A stretch of 64,000 nt of DNA from the NCBI RefSeq assembly GCF_037975245.1, contig NC_092571.1, forward strand, positions 9,586,501-9,650,500, written 5' to 3'. Below, piece after piece: positions 46,121 to 56,642 of the stretch. Made by a program: the position numbers and the translations under genes. This stretch comes from Apostichopus japonicus. Its lineage: Eukaryota; Echinodermata; Holothuroidea; Aspidochirotida; Stichopodidae. Every line of letters starts with the position of its first letter. Position 1 is the first letter of the stretch. Under the pieces are notes generated by a model. It was not told the DNA's origin, made no database searches, and saw nothing but the letters and a program-made list of their open reading frames with translations.

Positions 46121-49100
46121 GGGTCTGTTCACGTTAAAGCGCCCAATTTGGTTGCCTGAGGTACCAAATTTTCAAATTACAGTAAAGAACTTCTATTCTA
46201 AGTAAATAACATAACTAATATCTGCAATTTATGAATCAGAATTGACCAGAGCTTAAACTATTCTGGAAATTATATTCAAGATGGTTGAAAGTGTGATAAT
46301 CTATAAATTTTCCAAAATTTGTTCTTTTTTTAATGGTGGTGTGTCATTCCATTGCTGCTACATTTGGGAATTCTGTTTTTATTTTCTTTATTAAAACAAA
46401 ATTTGCTATTGTAAGACAAGTTTTCAATGATATCGATGATGTTTTTTAAAAAATATTCGAGTATCGTTAGAAAATATTCAATTTTTCCTGAAAAAAAGTT
46501 TAAAAAGTTTTTCTTTAAAGAACAAAATTGAAATTAATAGTAACAATTATACCATAAAATTAAACCACAACATAAGCACATATATTCACCAAAAGCTGAA
46601 AATTCTGGGTCATGTCCTCTCAGAATTTTTTTTTTCTTGACTCTTGTTTCGGACATCACCCCTCCAAAATGATCTTGTTTCGGACATCACCCACCAATGG
46701 TTTACCTAATATATTAAACCTAATATTTAGTAATAAACCAAATGATGTTCATTTCATGGCAATAATTAATAGAAAAGCATTTTAGTAAGTTGTTACCTGT
46801 ACCAAAAGAGATCTATGGACCCTTCCTAGGTTCCAAGTTCAAAACAAAGAAAAGGGATACAAGTGATCCCAGTGATCAACAAGACAATTATTAAACGAAG
46901 GCCATGCTTGTTAATACTTAGCAATATATATCAGTACATCACGATATGTGATGATAACAAGCAGCATCAAATTCATTTGAAATAATAAAAAATGCAAACA
47001 CTTGTTTTATAGATCTGCATAAGACTGTCTTGGGCTATGTTTCGTACATCACCACAACTGTATTAGGACATCACTGTAATGTTTTCTACACAATGCATAT
47101 CATATCAAAAGTTAAATTTGTAACAAAGGGGTCTTTGTTGTTGACAAGCTACCTACAAGGTATAATGACAGTTTTGAACTTATTATAGTTCAAATCCTCA
47201 GTGTTTATTACAAGTTACTTCATGAGCGTTTTGGACATCACTGAATGTTTCGGACATCACCTTGGAAAAATGTTCACAAAGCTGCATAACAATAATACAT
47301 ATTTCAGCAGGTAACAACAATATGAAGTAATATTTTTGCTATTCAAACCTGTTCAAGCAACAAAAGTCTGCTTCAATATAGACACAACAGTCAGACAGTA
47401 CTTAGCAGATTTACACTAGATATTATGAATTTTTGAGGGAATGCAGTTTATTGAAACACCATAGACTGGGAAATCAACAAGGTGTACTAAAAAATAATGG
47501 CACTGTAAATTCTTGGGAAAACAAATGCCCTGAGGCAAATATTTCAAATTGAACATCTGGACAGAGCCGATAGGTGAAAAGATAGGTGATAAGTGAAAAT
47601 CTGAAGGCTTGGTGTAAATGATAACCCCATTTAATGTTAATGAATTATCACTGTTTACTACATACTCAATTCATACATATCCAGAATACACACATTTAGT
47701 TTAGATCTTCCTGCAAGCAGGAACTCGCGAAGAAGCCATCATTGGCATATCAAAGCCGCAAGCTGACCGAAGTCAGTCTCTTAGATTCATTTTTAACGAC
47801 CATGATTATGAATTGTCAATTGTCAACAACTCTGTAACTGGACAACATACATTAATCTTGGAGTGACACAAACTCGGGACCTTATGATTGAAAGGCACCG
47901 GCGTTAACCACTGCGCAAACACTCCATAACACTCCACACAGTGACCATTCATAGATCACCATTTGCATAAAGTTAATCTCTGCTTCACCACATTCGTTAC
48001 CTGTCCAGCATACCATTTGCATTGGCAAGCGTTCACCAACACTTCCCAGACATCAACTTATACATTATTTTGCAGAAAATGGTATTATTATTGACTGCAA
48101 AGAAATTTTTCCCCAAAAGGGTTATAGAATTCTTTTTATCTTTTATGGTTTCCACATTTCCATCATTACCTAGATGAAGTCTGCAATAATTGAAACAAAC
48201 AGCAAATATTTACCATTTAATAAATATACAGATGTACACAGGAGACATCCCTACATAGCTAATTTGGCACCCACCTGTTGTAGCTAGTATCATTGAGTCT
48301 ACTATTTAAACAATTTTCACAAGGGAGGTATCATAACCTAAACTCCACTAGAATGTTTGGTCCTATTTTGTAATGTCAGCAATAACAACTATTTTGCACC
48401 CCTTTCAAATGGTACCCACCCGCTCCCACCCCCTCCCCATGCACCTTTGAGCTGGATCTGCCAATGTTGAAGATTGCTTCCACTGGCCCAGCTAAGCAAC
48501 AGTAGTAGCCTATACGAGTAGTACTATAAGTACTAGTTTAAATATCCTTCTTTATTGAAATTCATCATTATGCCTTGGCTATTATGATGTGAAAAACAAG
48601 TATTCATGGCTTGTACAAATACTCCTTGTCACATATGAATTAAATGATTTACTTTGTAAGATTGTTATTATTTAAGCTTATGGCCTAAACTTACATTTAA
48701 GTATAAGGCTTAGATGTTATGGCATACAGCAGCTCAGCAAATTGTTCAGCTTTATCCTTAAGTTTCATCATGATAAATATCTGTATACATATCACTAAAG
48801 ATCTGAAGTCTCAGTGAAGCAACTCGGAATGAAAACATGGTCATGCATGCATGATGCACCACTCTGTGTATATTAATACTGTTGACACCATCGAGTAAAC
48901 CTGGAGGTTTCATCACACAGTAAATCCGTGTACCAGTCAAAGAGGGTCATGTACTGTAATGTGTTCCAGGGTGGTACTAATAATCTGATATACTGCATTA
49001 ATCTCCACATTGCCCATTGTTATTTACTAACTGGTACAGTAAATGTATATTTGAGCTTAGAGCAGCAGACAACACACAGTTACCTAACAATGTCTGTACC

Positions 49101-50960
49101 TTAACATTATAGTTATAGTCGTTGACCAACATTTATAGGTTAGATCACCAGACACGTTCCACAGTCATACTACTTAGCTAGCATCTTCCCAAAATACTGG
49201 TAGCTTTTCTTGACCACCATCAAGTTCCCATCAACAGTTAAACTGCTCTGACATAGGGTGTTATAGATGCACACTGATTCCATACATATAGAGGGACAGA
49301 CGACACTGAATGGTGTTCAGTTCTTCAAAGTGACGTTGACATACTGTACTATGCTGTAGACAGATGTGATAGAAACATGAGCTACTGTGCTACAAAACTC
49401 GTCTAGGCCTATTCCAATTGTGTGTAATTAACTTTACAATTATCAATATGATATTGGGAAATATCAAATTGGTACCGCCATGGAAGCTGAAACACATCAC
49501 ATGACAGTCCATGCATGGTACCCACGTGCCCTTTGATGTAGTTCTTCTAGCCTATAAAAAGGCTTTCTATGGTTGTGACAAATAGCTTGATTCAAGCTAT
49601 AGCAGACAATTACAGCATTACTTTCTAATGTACTGTATACTGTGATGGCATCCTGAGACATGTTATGTCAGAAAAAAATTCACTAAACGTCTTTTTTACT
49701 TCTTCAGTACTGAATGATGGAAAATTGTAGTGTTAATGATGTCAGTTCTAGAAAAATCCAAGTAATTTGATGTTCCCAGTAACATTCATACCCAAATATG
49801 TAGAATATCATTTTAGACTTGTCACAAGTCATCAAAAGATGAATACATGTTGGTCAAATGACACCAAAAGTTAAGAACATTCTGTTGTAGGATCTTAGTG
49901 TATTCTAGCACACTGAAATCAACCAATTGAATCATTTAGTTGAAACTAGTGCTGTTGTACAATATGTTGGATTCACAAAAGTGATGTCCGAAACACATGG
50001 TGATGTCCGAAACATACTTTTAAGGTTATTTTGCTATAATATTTGGTAAAGATGGATAAAGTTTTGGGTAGTGCAGTATGTATGTTTGTAACAATAGAAC
50101 TTGTCATAATATATGAAGTGCTCATCTATTGTGTCTTTTTTTCAAGCAACATAAAGCAATATTAATTAAAACTTGTTTCGGACATCACTGGTGTTTCGGA
50201 CATCACACACATGGACGGAAAAATTGAAATGGTTATAAAATCAAAACGGATGAGTGGAAATGAGTCATGTACATACTGTAGTTGGGGGAGTACTTATGCT
50301 TTAATTAGAGTAACAAAACAGTCTTGTGGGTTTTAACATACTTCATATATTAGCTGCTTCATGACGTTTCGGACATCACCAAAATGTGGACGGAAACATT
50401 TTGCATGTTGTTTAATTTCATTGTGTAGTAAAATGTGGCTGAATGGACATGCATCTGATATATATTTTATTTGATACAACTATGACAGTATTGAAAAGGC
50501 ACACCACTTTCAACATTTGTTATTTAACCCCAAACTATGCCACTTATAAATTGGTGTATAAATGTGGACGGAAAAAGTGATGTCCGAAACACTGGTCCAG
50601 TTTCGCAATAATTCGCAAATTCATCGACGAAATTTTCTGAAATATTTATGAGAGGGAACCTATAGCCACAAAGTTCAATCATGACAAAATTTGGAGTAAT
50701 CCTCTTTTGAAGTTAAGAATAGATCAAAGTACAAATTTTGCAGTTTGAAAACGGCAACATTTTCCGTCCACATTTCGGCACTTCTGGGAGTACAGCATAC
50801 CATATGCATATCTCAGGAAATTGTCTATGCTATGGTAGGTACAGCTAGGTGGACTCTCTCCATGGGGATAATATTTGTATCTGTAGAATCTCTAATTATT
50901 TTGTCACAATGCTCCAAATGCCATTTATGCTAATTTGGGCGCTTTAACGTGAACAGACCC
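46121..50960. mobile_element. Element C: 4.8-kb noncoding DNA transposon with TTTCGGACATCAC sites
   Basis: A perfect 26-bp inverted repeat (GGGTCTGTTCACGTTAAAGC then GCCCAA) lies at 46121 and, complementary, ends at 50960. It is flanked by ATAT on both sides, so the duplication is TA or ATAT. Nine exact TTTCGGACATCAC sites or complements start at 46647, 46678, 47248, 49981(c), 50000(c), 50176, 50194, 50367 and 50577(c), with variants at 47040 and about 47229. The companion motif GTGGACGGAAAA occurs at several. No coding sequence is seen. A tRNA-derived SINE is nested at about 47700-47930. It lies within element A. Confidence 0.85.
47700..47930 (-). mobile_element. tRNA-derived SINE, minus orientation
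   Basis: The head at 47860-47925 is tRNA-like on the minus strand: GGAGTG pairs with CACTCC, A box TGCGCAGTGGTTAACGCCGG, anticodon arm GCCTT/AAGGT, and a degenerate B box. The body contains GAGACTGACTTCGGTCAGCT and CGCGAGTTCCTGCTTGCAGG. The tRNA-like head is 66 nt with an oversized anticodon loop, so it is not a working tRNA gene. Confidence 0.5.
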
Positions 50961-51043
50961 ATATACAACTAGATACGCAAGAAATTGCAGTCTTTGTAAC
51001 ATTTTACATCGGTACTGCTAGCAAAATAATCCACATATAATAT

Positions 51044-51544
51044 TTATAGAATCACTCTATTCTCTTGTATTTCTTTATACATTATTCTTCTCAGGTTTGT
51101 CATGGAAGTTTGGTTACTTTTAAAATTAAATGCGTTGTTGAAAAGTATGCATTTACTTGCGATACAGATATGAACTCCACAATTCCACCCATCTAATTGA
51201 GTTGGATACTGAAAGCATTTATGCAGAAGAGTATATGATCTATCAAAATAATGTGGTCTTTTTAAACTCCTCGCAAAAAGGTGGCAGGCAATTATGACCA
51301 TGAAACGACCAAGTGCACGTTTTGTATTCACTGGCAAAGCACAACCCATGGGGTCTAATACATCGACATGTAAAGTAGATGACACTTTGTAAATGAATAA
51401 TACCCAATGCTGTTCGTCTGCACAATATGGAGATAAAATAATGTCGTAATGCTGATATAAATTTTTGGTAAGCAATCTGGTCGTTATAGAAGCTCTGACG
51501 CAGTCATTCATTGTTAAATCTTCTTCAGACATTAATATCAACAT
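51044..51544 (-). CDS. Ulp1/C48-type cysteine protease, transposon-borne, probably an exon or frameshifted part
   Basis: 166-codon frame with the C48 catalytic pattern: His46-Trp (CADEQHW), Asp64 (VDVLDPMG), Gln116 (YPTQLDGWN) and Cys122-Gly, spaced Q-x5-C. Ulp1-family proteases cleave SUMO-like proteins. Relatives are common in large DNA transposons, where their role is unclear. The N-terminal region (LTMNDCVRASITTRLLTKNL) lies where such proteins usually have the substrate-binding part. It overlaps by 20 nt, in another frame, with the zinc-finger frame at 51525-51830, so the two were probably one protein broken by a frameshift or joined by an unseen splice. It lies inside element A, right of element C. 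Confidence 0.75.
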   Translation of the reverse strand: MLILMSEEDLTMNDCVRASITTRLLTKNLYQHYDIILSPYCADEQHWVLFIYKVSSTLHVDVLDPMGCALPVNTKRALGRFMVIIACHLFARSLKRPHYFDRSYTLLHKCFQYPTQLDGWNCGVHICIASKCILFNNAFNFKSNQTSMTNLRRIMYKEIQENRVIL

Positions 51545-51830
51545 TTATATCATCTACAATATGCAAGTCAATATCAGTTTCACTCCCTGCAGATATGTTA
51601 TTCCAAACATTTTCAGTAGCCTGAGAACTGTGGATCCTCCTGTAATGCTGAAGGATGGAGTCAAGTTTTTTGTAGACCTTTTCACAACTACCTATCCCAC
51701 ATTTTAGAGAAAAGTTAGGATCTTGTGAATGGATGAATCTGATGTGATTTACCGGGGCATTAAATCTTACTGATTGGTATATTTGTGACACACTGGACAA
51801 ATTTACATTCCAGGCATCTTTCACCTGCAA
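51525..51830 (-). CDS. C2H2 zinc-finger frame upstream of the C48 protease
   Basis: A frame of about 100 codons with one C2H2 finger: KCGIGSCEKVYKKLDSILQH with Cys44, Cys49, His62 and His67 (C-x4-C-x12-H-x4-H), preceded by NHIRFIHSQDPNF. The first in-frame segment follows a clear acceptor (TTTTTTGCAG before GTGAAAGATGCC), so it is probably an internal exon. The tail DDINVDINV runs into the start of the C48 frame. The combination suggests a transposon accessory protein that binds DNA or RNA, by inference. Confidence 0.6.
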   Translation of the reverse strand: MQVKDAWNVNLSSVSQIYQSVRFNAPVNHIRFIHSQDPNFSLKCGIGSCEKVYKKLDSILQHYRRIHSSQATENVWNNISAGSETDIDLHIVDDINVDINV

Positions 51831-51834
51831 AAAA

Positions 51835-52059
51835 TTAAAAATAGCAGAGGATTGAGTGGTTCCTTGCTACAATTTTGAGTAATCTGACTTGATTTCGGTA
51901 TAAAAGAGCTAATGAGACATAATAAATGTTATCACCAAGCAACATTACACAAGTACCATTTTCAGTTTTGACTCCATTTCCTCTTTGATATTCATGGTAA
52001 GCACCAAAAACGATAGGGTTATTCCACATTAACAGCAGTGCCCTATTGGGTGATTTCAT
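51835..52059 (-). CDS. Unrecognised 74-codon frame, possible upstream exon of the same gene
   Basis: MKSPNRALLLMWNNPIVFGA through LALLYRNQVRLLK has normal amino-acid composition and lies directly upstream of the zinc-finger exon on the same strand. No motif was recognised. It may be an exon of the element A gene, or chance. Confidence 0.3.
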   Translation of the reverse strand: MKSPNRALLLMWNNPIVFGAYHEYQRGNGVKTENGTCVMLLGDNIYYVSLALLYRNQVRLLKIVARNHSILCYF

Positions 52060-53282
52060 GACTTAAGCTAGCTGGCATCACCTATATATGCTCATATTCA
52101 CCCATACATACATTTTGATCTGAACGCACACTGATTAATTCCTTAGCTTTGAGCAGAAAAGAAAGTTCTCTAATTATTGACATGGTTATACTATACCATA
52201 CAAATTGTAAGTTTTTAAAGGTATGCTGCATTGGCGGCAAATATGCCAGACATTCAAAAATCTTGTGTAATCATTTAGCATGTCTGAGAACATTTTAATA
52301 AGTTAGCAAGGAAAGTACTTGTGGAAAACTTATATAAATTTTAGCATTTATTTTTTAGCATTTTATTTGGGCCAATACACACTACAGAAGTACCTTTAAA
52401 TCATTATGTATAGTAATGTTACTTTTTCTAACTTATTTGTATAAGGCTGTAACCCCCTAAGACCTACCGCATTCAAAGACAATAGCCTAGGGCTAGGGCT
52501 ATGTTATCACCGAAATGTAGGAAATTGATATTTTGAGTAACTATTGTTAACGAATTTCAAGCCATTCACACTAACAGGTGACATACACGTCGAGGTGGTT
52601 AGGCCATTCGCTTGGCACAGTGCCTACCTGGTAGGATGTCATATTTTCGTATTTTGGAAATTTGTAAAAAAAATCTTTTTTTCTTTCCGCGCAACTCCAG
52701 AGGTGGTTTGGTATTTTGGTATTTGGTTTGGTATTTTGGTGGTTTGGATATGTTCTCTTTTTCAAATAATCGGAACCGCCCGATTATGAAAAAAAAAATA
52801 ATGGGTACTCGGTATTTTGTGTTTAAGCATAATGGTTTAACACTATCACTGTGTAACGGGTTAGCGCACTCACGTTAATATACCTATACAGGCTAAAGCC
52901 TAACGTACGAATATAAGCTACGAACAAGTTTTTACAATCACACTACCGCAGACAATACATAACCAAAGCCTAGCCTGTTTTACCTTGTGTGCAATTCTAA
53001 CGACACAAATCCCTCCAGTTGACCCTTATATACAAAACGGTGAACGGACTAATGATTTAACTTTGGTGAACCATAACCTTAAGACACAACGAAACAAAGA
53101 ACAACGATTTTACCATGAAATTCAGTCCGTGTTTCGTTTCCTTTATGCCATCATCATGGTCGTCATCGATTGTGTGCATGCACGGTCAGTCGAGGTTAGA
53201 TTCTATATCATGCACTGCAATGCGTACGCGAACTCACTATCTGCACAATATTAACACATGACATGTGTTCAGTTACTCAGTT

Positions 53283-54390
53283 CAGTGGCGGCGGAACCGG
53301 GGGGGGGGGGCTTGGGGGGCTCAGCCCCCAATGAAAAAGTTGAGGGGGCAAATGCATGATAAGCCCCCCCCCCCAATATTTACCAAGGCTCCGAAACGTG
53401 CATCTGCCCATTTTTCAATGCATACTTGTCGATCTGTCCGATGCACACGTATACTATATAGGTGTAATAATTTTAGTAATTGCTGGGGGACCCTGGTCCC
53501 TCGGACCGTCCCCTGGCTATAGACCACATTGTCACCCCAACCGCGTCTTCACGCCCCGTGAAAAGTGGAAGCAGTTAGTGTGAGTACCGGTAAGCGTAAC
53601 ACAACTTCGTCTTAGGCCAATGACTTGCCTCATTTCAGCCAGTTCTCCAACATCCCCTTACTTAGTGGCGGAGCGTCCATATATACAGTCAGGGGGCGGA
53701 TCCCCCCCCCCCTCCTGACGGACTCAAATGGACTGCTGGCGCCCTTTTCAGCTTTTCACTACTTTTAACTTATTCGCGATTATTGACTATTTTATTGCGC
53801 TCTCATCTACCTATTGACATTTGTCATATTCTGTTGGTGTAATTTTCCGACAAAATGGCGACGACACCTATTTATTCTCCGTTTATCTGCAAATTAGCAA
53901 GGCCCGGAAAGGGTCATTTCCTGCAATCTAGGGAGTAACTTTACTCAAAAATTTTCTGTACGCTCCGCGCCAACCTGTGGTGGCGCTCCGCTTAGATAGT
54001 GTCGAAAGCGCCCCTACAGACCATTCTTGCCCCCCCCCCCGACCAATACCCCTAGTTCCGCCACTGCCCTTACTACACTCAAAAACGTCTTTGCGAGTAC
54101 ACTACGAGTAATAGCTACTCTCTTAAAACACCATCGAATATACAAATTACAATGTTTTTACAGACTTTTACGTGCAATCTGAAAAATTGCAGGCTTGAGA
54201 CCCATATTTTAGGGCTAGGTATTCGCAGCATAAAACACTCGGGAAGTGCCGTTTCCGGCCATCTGGGGGTTTGAAAAAACCCAAACTTTCTTGTACGCTC
54301 CGCGCCAACCGATGGTGGCGCTCCGCTTAGATAGTCTCCACACATTAGCCCCCCCCCTCCCCCAATAATTTTTCCGTTCCGCCGCGCCTG
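53283..54390. mobile_element. hAT-type MITE, 1.1 kb, carrying a relative inside
   Basis: Ends CAGTGGCGGCGGAACC (left) and the complement of CAGGCGCGGCGGAACGG (right). Perfect 8-bp target duplication ACTCAGTT at 53275-53282 and 54391-54398. G-run and C-run subterminal tracts. The interior contains TGTACGCTCCGCGCCAACC and GGTGGCGCTCCGCTTAGATA, also present in the nested element 53663-54066, so host and guest are one family. Confidence 0.9.
53663..54066. mobile_element. hAT-type MITE, 404 bp, nested in its own relative
   Basis: Ends TAGTGGCGGAGCGTCC and the complement of CAGTGGCGGAACTAGG. Perfect 8-bp target duplication CCCTTACT at 53655-53662 and 54067-54074. Shares TGTACGCTCCGCGCCAACC and the following GGTGGCGCTCCGCTTAGATA with the host element. 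Noncoding. Confidence 0.9.
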
Positions 54391-54699
54391 ACTCAGTTTC
54401 ATTTGTAATTTACATAAGCGGGAGCGAGTATTAACAAAAAGTCTTGGGTATTATCTACATTGTGTCAAAGTTTAGTTCGGTAAATTTACGCTGGAGCTAC
54501 GTGATATAATAAAGTCGTTATAAATTTAAACGTTATTGCTGAGTAGTTTTACTGACTTTCGCTACGTTAATCTCAAGTGAATAAACATAACCCTGTTCGT
54601 TCGAAGTTAACGCATGTAAGGAATATTTTAAATCCTGTGCTGAGTTCTTGTAAACGAATTCGCATACTGATAATTATACGATTTATGGGAGGGTGTTAG

Positions 54700-55080
54700 A
54701 TGTCCGTATCGGGGTTAAAACTTTAAGGCCACTTTTGGTTTGGCCAAGAAATCATTTTTGTTACCGATAGTAGATGTATACCACGTGAAAGAAGAACCTT
54801 TCTACTTGAATGTGGTGCTAACCGGACATTCCAGTAGGCTCCATAACTAAAATTAATCGATTTTGAAAAAAAAAAAAAATTTAAACAGTTTTCTGATCAT
54901 TACACATAACGTAATATACAGCGCGTTTAGAGAGGGGTCTGTATCGGGGTTAAAACTGTAAGGCCACTTTTGGTCAAGAAATCATTTTTGTTACCGATAG
55001 CAGAGGTATACCACGTGGAAGAGGAACCTTTCTACTTGAATGTGGTGCTAACTGGACATCTCAGTAGGCTCCATAAAAAA
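54700..55080 (-). repeat. Subterminal ~235-bp repeats, right arm of element A
   Basis: Two units (GTATCGGGGTTAAAACT at 54706 and 54941), each the reverse complement of the left-arm units: GGCCACTTTTGG, TTGTTACCGATAG, ATACCACGTG, GGTGCTAAC.GGACAT. They match 44036-44790 inverted. Confidence 0.9.
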
Positions 55081-55285
55081 AAATTAAAAAAAACTTTCTT
55101 ATTTATGCACTAATTGAACAACACACTCGACCGCAGCGTCAGTTAAAACTAACACACACGACCGCAGTTATAGTACTGTGTGTCATGTCTTACTGTCCTT
55201 TTCTCTTAGTGGCTCATGATAGTGTCTGCTCTTAGTGGCTGCTACCTTCAAAGAGGCGTGTTGATTATACTACAGGTTCAGACTT

Positions 55286-55353
55286 CAGAGCCGTCTCTAT
55301 ATACGGCTCTGCTCAGGTTCAGAGCAGTATATAGAGATACGGCTCTGCTCAGG
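55286..55353. repeat. Short imperfect palindrome with duplicated arms
   Basis: AGAGCCGTCTCTATATACGG is followed by the inverted CAGTATATAGAGATACGGCT, and CGGCTCTGCTCAGGTT occurs twice. It would form a strong hairpin just outside the right end of element A. Function unknown. Confidence 0.6.
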
Positions 55354-56273
55354 TTGCAGGACATACGCCCTCAAATTCATGCACGGCGATTATAAGCGTT
55401 CGGAGTATAGCTAAAATCGCGAGAAGAACTTACATTGGTCTTGGCGAACAAAAAATCCTTAAATCCTAAAAAAAATCGACAACATTTTTTTTTAAACACC
55501 CTCCTACTTGATCCCCTAATCCACGACCTCTTAATTAAATAAATAATCCATAAAATCTACGCTAAACAGAATCTAAAAAGTTCCCTAGATCCTTTAGATT
55601 TTATAAAACTGGGAGGAGGCTTTAGCCCTGGCAGAGGGAGGGGGACCTTGTTTAAGATCCCGATGACCAGAGGAGTAATACCCCATTGGATTTGTCCTCC
55701 TCTGGGGAACAGTCCGGTCACCGGCGGGAACTATTTTATTTTTTATTTTATTTTTTCTTATCATAAGGGTACATCCCGGCAGGGTGGGTCTGTCAGCCTT
55801 TCCAAGAATTAAGTGAGAGCCAGCAAAGATCAGAGATTTCCAGCTCTTATTTGTAGTACTCCCTTGTGGACATCAACCATTTCATTCACTGGTAAGGATA
55901 TAACGGTCAGTTTTATTCCAAAGTATCTGAATATCCGGAAAGAACAAGTCTTCCACTGTGAAATTTAGACAAAGTAAATGTCAACGTAAATGGCCAAATT
56001 GAAATACATGTTGACCCCATGATGCAATTTTTTGCCCAAACCTGTTGACCCTTGAATAGCTCTGACAGTGAAAACAGATAACCAGTTTCAGTGCAGGTTT
56101 AAAGCAAAATTCTCAAAGCAGATTTTATTTCCTGGATGATGGTATGTTTTGTTGAAGTCCTATAAGAGACCCTTCATTATACTGAACTGTTTTTGGCCAA
56201 TATTCACATAAGGAAATCGTACCACTGGAGAATTCACAGATTAATTGCAGCTTAAAGTTTGGAGTTACCATCT
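55354..56273. other. No recognised gene
   Basis: Noncoding by eye. A GC-richer patch at 55610-55740 and a TTTTATTTTATTTTT run at about 55737-55757 are the only features. No RNA gene was recognised. Confidence 0.4.
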
Positions 56274-56277
56274 TTAA

Positions 56278-56642
56278 AGGCATTGAAGACTCGCCCCAAA
56301 CCGCATGCGGCCATCTGAAAAAGTTAACTTTCCGTTGCTTGCAAGTGACGTTTTCTTCGTGTCGCTACAAAATGCAGACAGTATAGTAATGAAACGTGAT
56401 ACCTTGTTATCTTAACCTGGACCTGAGATGTCCATCGCTGTATCGTTTGTACACTGTGCTGTGGGTATTGACCGCAGCTGCATGTACTGAATGTAAACTA
56501 GTGTCTACTTACCGAAGGTAGCAAGCTGTGTGCGTATTTTCTAGGATCGATGGGGGTGTTTAACACTTCTGTTACACCTCATTAGAAACTAGGTCAAATT
56601 ACCGGCATTAGACGTTTCTTTGTGTGCGAGTCTTCACACCCT
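56278..56642. mobile_element. TTAA-type MITE, copy 2
   Basis: 365 bp between TTAA at 56274-56277 and 56643-56646. The left end AGGCATTGAAGACTCG is inverted to the right GAGTCTTCACACCCTTTAA. Near full-length relative of 12481-12840. TTAA target duplications fit Kolobok or piggyBac. Confidence 0.85.

Larger units (their letters stand above)
42775..55245. mobile_element. Element A: about 12.5-kb decayed DNA transposon with a C48-protease gene
   Basis: Both ends start with three tandem 13-bp copies of NNNGCAGCCACTA: left from 42775 as GTAGCAGCCACTATCAGCAG..., right as the complement ending at 55245, GTAGCAGCCACTAAGAGCAG.... Inside these lie inverted arrays of ~230-bp repeats (44036-44790 and 54700-55080). 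Between the arrays is a minus-strand gene remnant with a Ulp1-type protease and a C2H2 finger (51044-52059). Later insertions are 43357-43984, 46121-50960, 53283-54390 and 53663-54066. No target duplication is obvious and no transposase was recognised. Ulp1 domains are known in several large DNA transposon groups, such as Kyakuja-Dileera-Zisupton; this assignment is only a suggestion. Confidence 0.6.

Noticed and set aside
52760-52790. ATAATCGG...CCGATTAT mini-palindrome
   Set aside because: Only 8 bp per arm in AT-rich DNA, with no context.
42769-55252. Extension of element A termini to TTTGAA[C/G]GTAGC and a target duplication
   Set aside because: The six extra bases could be chance, and no direct repeat lies outside, so the ends were set at GTAGC.
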